Source of the DNA: Punica granatum
Lineage: Eukaryota; Streptophyta; Magnoliopsida; Myrtales; Lythraceae
NCBI RefSeq assembly: GCF_007655135.1
Contig: NC_045129.1
Span: forward strand, 3,844,001 to 3,908,000
Reading direction: 5' to 3'
Length of the DNA stretch: 64,000 nucleotides
Shown here: in pieces, positions 58,801-64,000 of the stretch
Position numbering within the stretch: position 1 is the first letter of the stretch
Layout of the letters: the number at the start of each line of letters is the position of its first letter
Notes under the pieces: generated by a model
Seen by the model: the letters and a program-made list of their open reading frames with translations, nothing else
What the model was told of the DNA's origin: nothing
Database searches by the model: none
Position numbers and translations under genes: made by a program

Positions 58801-59963
58801 TCATATTAGATTTTTCTTTCAATGGACGTAGCAATCCTTATCATGAAACAAATATTTGATGTGTGTATTGAGTTATGGGCTTCATTCGTTTTGCCCCTTT
58901 CTGAATTATGAATTTGATGCTATTTTCTTTATTATGAACTTGTAAGCTAAATGAAAAGTAGGTTCAATATTATTTTGCTGCTGGTTGATTTATTTATTTA
59001 TTCTGCTGGATTGATTTTTTTATTATTTTAGGATGCATTGCGTATGATATCTTGAGCCTTTTTGGGGTAAATAAAATATATACGGATGTGGCCTGGCAGG
59101 GGAAATAATAGATCATAATTAGTTTGAATCGATTGATTCTTTTTTTTTTTTCCTTGGTTATAAGTAAAGATGCATATTGATATTTTACTAATATGGCAGA
59201 TGAAGCACCTGGGTCCCATCACATCCCTCGCCATCAACCCCTCCGGAGACATCCTCTACTCCGCCTCCCTCGACACCACCATCAAGGTCTGGCGCCTCTC
59301 CGACTTCCGCTGCACTGAGACCTTCCAGGCCCACCCCCAGTCTGTCAACACCATCGCAACCGGCCCCGATGGTGTCCTTTACACTGCTTCTGATGATGCC
59401 ACCATTCGTGTATGGCAGGGCCACCTCTCGTCGTCGTCGTCCTCCTCCTCCTACTCCTACTCGTCCTCCCTTGCCACAGCCCACTCCCTCATCCTCACCC
59501 TCCGGGCAAAGAACTCCCCCATTAAAACCCTGTCTCTGGCCGCAGGTGGCGAGGTGCTCTATGGCGGCTGCACGGACGGCTACATCCACTTCTGGCTCAG
59601 GGCAATAAGCTCCTTCTCCACGTGCCAGCTGCAGTACTGTGGGGCACTCCAGGGCCACTCGCACGCTGTGCTATGTGTGACGAGCCTCGGCCGTTATCTA
59701 GTCAGTGGCTCGGCCGATGCGACAGTGAGGGTCTGGGCCAGGGAAACAGGAGGTCAGCACGAGTGTGTGGCGGTTCTGCTGGGGCACAGGGGCCCGGTAA
59801 GGTGCGTAGTCGCCTACCGGACCGCATGTTAGTGAAGGAGGAGGATTCGTTGGTCGGTGGTGGTTGCACGATATGTACTGGGAGTCTGGATGGGGTTCTA
59901 AAGGTTTGGCGTGTCACCGGCGTTTCCGACCGAAGTGTTCAGTCTTCTACAAGAATTGCTTAA
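55808..59963 (+). pseudogene. WD40-repeat (JINGUBANG-like) gene, broken second copy
   Basis: The exons correspond to 55808-56148, 56661-56957 and 59200-59963. Two single-base losses break it relative to copy 1. One is in exon 1 near 55987-55993 (TTCCCGACCGCCC against TTCCCGGCCACCCC), which makes exon 1 341 bp and shifts frame for the rest of the exon and its join to exon 2. The other is in exon 3 at about 59819 (CTACCGGACC against CTACCGGGACC), which ends the frame at 59832 and removes most of the seventh blade. Exon 2 and most of exon 3 stay open. A start at the exon 2 Met (56670) could only make a protein without the N terminus and last blade. An assembly error is possible but would have to occur twice. 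Confidence 0.85.
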
Positions 59964-60612
59964 AAAAAAGATTGAATTAATTGTAAAATTAGCAATTTTT
60001 AAGATAGTTTTCAAACATTGATTGCTGTAAAAATATTCAATAAGTACTTTATAATGCTTGATCCGATCGATAGGGTGCATTTGAACCTCGAATATTACAT
60101 TGTTTTGGTACGTATGTGGTCATGATGGGTTTGGATAACTCTTGAATTTATATGAAAAGATCGGAAAATTGAAAGCGTGGGCTCTAGCATGATGAGGAAG
60201 AGCATCAGAATTTGGCTGTTAACTTACCTGCATATCCGTAATATTGTTTCGTGTAAGTCACCGTGGCGACCAAGGAAGAATATCCGTAGCTCATATCATT
60301 GCTCTAAGGCATATGTACCGTATTGGATTGATCTTGACTGGAAACTGAGATACTGAATTCTTATGAATAATTGCTAATTCATATGCATATCACTTCCATG
60401 CTACAAATATATATACATATATGCATACATAGCTTAAACAATGATCAGTTAGGAACCATTGTAATACGTATCATCTGAATTAGATCAACAGGTGTGAAAT
60501 GAAACTTCAACCAGCCGAAATAGAAAAAAGGCTTTCACCCAAAAGTTAGTGGGAAGTAATTTACAACGATTTGAAATCTGTGATGAACTCGCATGTAGCA
60601 TGGCCCAGTCAG
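59964..60612. other. Spacer in copy 2
   Basis: Matches 53703-54357. No separate gene. Confidence 0.5.
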
Positions 60613-60804
60613 CTACCGCGGCTGCATCTCCAGATCGCTGCTAGAATGACCGTGGCGAGACCGTCTCCTCCTCGATGAGACATAGATGAAGTGGCAGATT
60701 ATGCGGAGGACGATAATGATCCCTAGAATGATTGCGGCCGATATAACATAATCCTTGACAGTACGATGATGCTTACACTTGAAAAAAATTCCAAAGCACA
60801 CCAT
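60613..60804 (-). CDS. Small single-pass membrane protein, unknown (copy 2)
   Basis: 63 residues, the twin of 54358-54549. I see three replacements: His to Arg in KCKHHR, Ser to Tyr in TVKDY and Thr to Ser before the basic run. The hydrophobic helix, the RRRRSRHGHSSSD stretch and the end are unchanged. The frame stayed open while the neighbouring WD40 copy broke. Confidence 0.6.
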   Translation of the reverse strand: MVCFGIFFKCKHHRTVKDYVISAAIILGIIIVLRIICHFIYVSSRRRRSRHGHSSSDLEMQPR

Positions 60805-61775
60805 AGTATTCTGCGAAAGCCAGCCATGTTGTGTGTGGAGAGAAATATAATGGTGAAACTGCGATTGCTGATTTGGGTGTATTCTTAAATTCTTGCCTTG
60901 AATTGGGAGAAGAATAGTACACTGTTCGATCACTTCACTTCATAGTGAAGCATGGAATATCCGTTAACGGGAACTTTTGAATTTCACTTTTCTTTTGGTG
61001 CCCTTTTCATTACACCTTTATTTAAAGGAAGAATTAATTTAATTTGGCAATGAATTAATTTATATTGTGGGGTAAAACATTAATTAATTAAACACAATTA
61101 ATATATGCGAGATGCTACCCCGGCATTATAGATAGCTTGGCGAGAAATTAGCTTGTTTCGATGGACGGTAACGACTAGCTAGCTAACTAGCTTGAGATCA
61201 GTGTGTAAGATATGTTCGAATTCGAGTAGCCAAGACCGTACAATCTGTATAGTTGCTTGGCACATATAAAAGAGAGGTATTCATGAAAAAATTGGCGCCC
61301 CTGGTGGAATGATATCGAACCAAAAGTATGAGCTTCTTTTAGTAATACTATCATATATTTTCACTCGATCACTACCTAATTCTATTAATTAATAATGAGA
61401 TTATCAAAATCTATATATCTATATATATATATATATTAAAATAAACTACGCCAAATAATAAATATTTGTAATAAATGCTACTAATAATCTAAAAATAAAT
61501 ACTATAATTAATACAATAAATATATTATAGAATAAATAAATTATCATATATTATAATATATAACAATTCCATATACATAATTAAAATATAAAATATTCTA
61601 TCACTAATAATACGTATTATAATGAATAAAATAACTATTATTTTATATAAACAACAAATAAGTTCTCATATTATATGTACAATTCAATATATGAAATAAA
61701 AAATATAAATTACTGAAAGTCACTCATATCAATTAATGCAAGTGAAATTTAAAACAACATAGTATTCTCTGCTAT
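60805..61775. other. AT-rich spacer at the end of copy 2
   Basis: Includes the presumed promoter of the small ORF and TA-rich repeats. No gene is visible. Confidence 0.5.
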
Positions 61776-62099
61776 GTTTGGCGACAAAATTTGATTTTAC
61801 TTAACTTAACTTAACTTTTTCCTCAATTGAACAATATGATCATTACTTTTTTATATTTTTTTTCAAATACTCTCATACTTTTTTATCTATTATTTAAATT
61901 AATTTTTAATACTAAATTCTCTCAACTATACAACACTTTTTCCTCAAATTTAAAATTTTTTCCTCAATTCAACAACATAATAATTACTTTTTTATCTTCT
62001 TATTCAAATTCTCTCACATACTTTTCCCAATTACTTTTGTCCTAATCTCCTCAAATCAAACTAAATCAAATTAAATTAAACTTAACTTCGTCACTAAAC
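61776..62099. mobile_element. AT-rich MITE
   Basis: Inverted ends GTTTGGCGACAAAATTTGATT and AACTTCGTCACTAAAC flank AT-rich DNA. The short direct repeat GCTAT sits on both sides (61771-61775 and 62100-62104). Related to the element at 14022-14336. Confidence 0.6.
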
Positions 62100-62177
62100 G
62101 CTATGTTTTGCTTGAAAAATTTTGAGAATTGAAATATAAGAATGTAATTCATGGTGGTTTAATTTTTTACTTTACAT

Positions 62178-62208
<31 letters not shown>

Positions 62209-63226
62209 CCACATAATATACTCAAAATTTAACCTTGAACTTTATTCATCATAAAATCTTCTACATTATGTTACAGTCATGTTATCAAATTACCACAACA
62301 TATGAGTGGAATTTGGTTTTTAAATTATAAATGCTTACAATATAAAGTTGAATTTTGATATGTTATAAGTAAATAAAGTTCAAATAGTAACTTATGTAGT
62401 ATATATGCATATATTTATTGATTGAAATGTATATATTACTTAAAAGATTTTAAGAGAATATAAAAAAAAAAAAATTTCTTGCAAAGCCAGGCGGCACCCT
62501 TGATGGAGGGGTGGGTTGCCGCCGGCGCCCCCACCTCCATCTATTTCGTACTCGACTTTTTTTTTTAATAATATTATTAGTTAATTTTATTTCATTTGTT
62601 TTAGGTCCCTCAAGTTCTCATTCCTACAAAATTCCTCCAAAAAATTCCCCACAATAGAACCATGTTGTATGGTGAAAACATAGTGGAAATGCTGTGGGGT
62701 GAAATTTTTTCTGTGTATATGGTGAAATTATTTTAATCTGTACTGTAATGTGAAAAAAAAATAAAAAATCGTATTGTACGATGTTATTTTCCATATATTA
62801 TCACGTAACATATTATATATGATTATCTTCTTCAAAACCGTAGTTATCTAAAACTCCTATAAAGAAAAAAAAAAGGAACATCTTGATTGAATAGAGACAA
62901 TAATTCAGATGATAAAAGTATAATAGAACAAAAAATTGATAGATAACTAAAGTGTTTAATTATAATTTGGCGTCAACGATAAGTTTAATAAAAAATTATT
63001 AGACACATAATACAATCATTACATTAATATACTTGAAAAGTTGTATATGTAATGATATTATATAACAAAATATATTGAATTTCTATTGATATAAATAAAA
63101 CTCTTATTAAGATTTTTCTAAAAATAACTGTTGCAAGATATATAAATATATTTATCCTCTAATTATAGAATGTAAAATCCATCTGGAAAACGAGAATTAT
63201 TAAAGAAGGGGAAAACTTTTAGGAAG
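62100..63226. other. AT-rich intergenic DNA
   Basis: Contains a short GC-rich island at about 62487-62545 and otherwise AT-rich repeats. No gene is supported. Confidence 0.5.
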
Positions 63227-63250
63227 CGCTAGAGGAAGGGCTTGAACCTT

Positions 63251-63283
<33 letters not shown>

Positions 63284-63300
63284 AACTGAGCTACTCCAGC
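63227..63300 (-). tRNA. tRNA-Asn (GTT)
   Basis: A 74-nt minus-strand sequence starts GCTGGAGTAGCTCAGTTGG. It has acceptor stem GCTGGAG with CTCTAGC, D-arm TAGCTCAGTTGGTTAGAGC, anticodon GTT in GGCTGTTAACC, T-arm AAGGTTCAAGCCCTT and discriminator G. It has no intron. It matches the standard plant nuclear asparagine tRNA closely. Confidence 0.95.
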
Positions 63301-64000
63301 TTTGATGCTTGGCATGACCATTGAATGTAACTTCAGCTATTGCGGCCCTGTTGGGCCTCTTTGAGGCCGAATCACGGCCCCACGCCTAATCGATGCCATG
63401 ACCCAGGGACCAAGATAAAGTCCAAATTAGCACAAATTTGTGTTATATATATCTACTCTAGTTCCAATATCCAATTATATGCATCCAGAAGATTAAATCA
63501 TCTTTGAGATTCGAATAAGACATTTGCAGCAAAAAAAAAAGAAGATCTACCGAAACATTATGCACAGAGAATGTAGTGATTTAATTTGGCGTTTGTTCAA
63601 CAATTTACGAGATCCATACAGGTGACTTGTGTTTTCTTGGACAGTTGCTCAATGCTTTTGATGGGGCAAACAACACGTCATGGATTTAAAATAGGTTATC
63701 TACTTATCTTAGAAGCTCAAGCTGATAAACAGCAAAAAGATAAAATTAAAATGTACATACCACATAATGAAACAAGTCTGACGAATGTAACTAATGAAGA
63801 ATCCTGAATCTTTTTGTAGGTTTTCAAAAAATATCAATTATGTAATAAGTTTTGTAGTGGCAATATATATATATATATAAATAGACATCAATCAATATAT
63901 ATAGGTAACTAAAATAGACTCCTTGAGCTCATGCGATAAGGAACCTCTATTTGTTTGATAAGGAGTTTGCACGTAGACCTTTTGAATGAATTCTTAGCTC
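63301..64000. other. Intergenic DNA at the right edge
   Basis: An open frame at 63586-63807 starts at a TTG and lacks family features. Nothing else is seen. Confidence 0.45.

Larger units (their letters stand above)
55291..61563 (+). repeat. Segmental tandem duplication, copy 2
   Basis: Aligns with 45249-55290 without the SINE and the two compound foldback elements. It also lacks a 28-bp local repeat (GTAGATTACTTAGAT-containing) seen in copy 1 at about 46128-46182. The empty sites make copy 2 the pre-insertion state of the introns. Confidence 0.9.

Noticed and set aside
61827..62045. 72-residue Phe/Leu-rich frame
   Set aside because: It is the AT-rich inside of a MITE and not coding.
63586..63807. 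73-residue open frame near the right edge
   Set aside because: TTG start, no recognisable domain and AT-rich codon use typical of chance frames here.

Overview
This is a stretch of nuclear plant DNA. It has split genes with short GT-AG introns, chloroplast-targeted proteins (PSI-H, CURT1C), a DYW-class PPR protein, two nuclear tRNA genes and long AT-rich intergenic DNA full of non-autonomous transposons. The gene set fits a eudicot. I cannot name the species from the sequence alone. All calls come from reading the sequence and remembering protein families; no database was searched.

Left half (1-36.8 kb) is gene-rich. In order: a possible gene 3' end (3-161, +), an LC8 dynein light chain (2060-2653, +), hydroxypyruvate reductase HPR2 (3248-4189, -), a PRONE-domain RopGEF (5658-8336, +), photosystem I subunit H (9307-10248, -), CURT1C (12314-13939, +), a PPR-DYW protein (14983-16884, +), malonyl-CoA synthetase AAE13 (18546-24005, +), a nicotinamidase/isochorismatase-like hydrolase (24755-26067, -), the peroxisomal RING protein PEX2 (32194-35106, -) and a THA8-like chloroplast protein (36066-36818, -). 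Several of these are neighbours in Arabidopsis, but spread over three segments there. The window therefore looks like a less fractionated version of one ancestral block. Three introns have non-GT-AG ends: two GC-AG, and one that fits a U12-type AT-AC intron in AAE13.

The 26.1-31.0 kb gap between the hydrolase and PEX2 holds an AT-rich minisatellite in two opposite orientations, a perfect 342-bp tandem duplication, diverged long repeats, and a stray dead copy of the hydrolase's first exon.

Right half (36.8-64 kb) is gene-poor. It has tRNA-Ser(CGA), tRNA-Asn(GTT), several foldback, TIR and Helitron-like elements, and a tandem duplication (45249-55290 and 55291-61563). Each duplicated unit carries a three-exon WD40 gene of the JINGUBANG type and a 63-residue single-pass membrane ORF on the other strand. 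Copy 1 of the WD40 gene is intact. It has taken two 1.8-kb compound foldback transposons, in opposite orientation, into introns 1 and 2, plus a tRNA-derived SINE. Copy 2 keeps the clean empty sites but has two single-base frameshifts. The inverted transposon pair around exon 2, dated by its paralogue, is the most unusual structure in the window.
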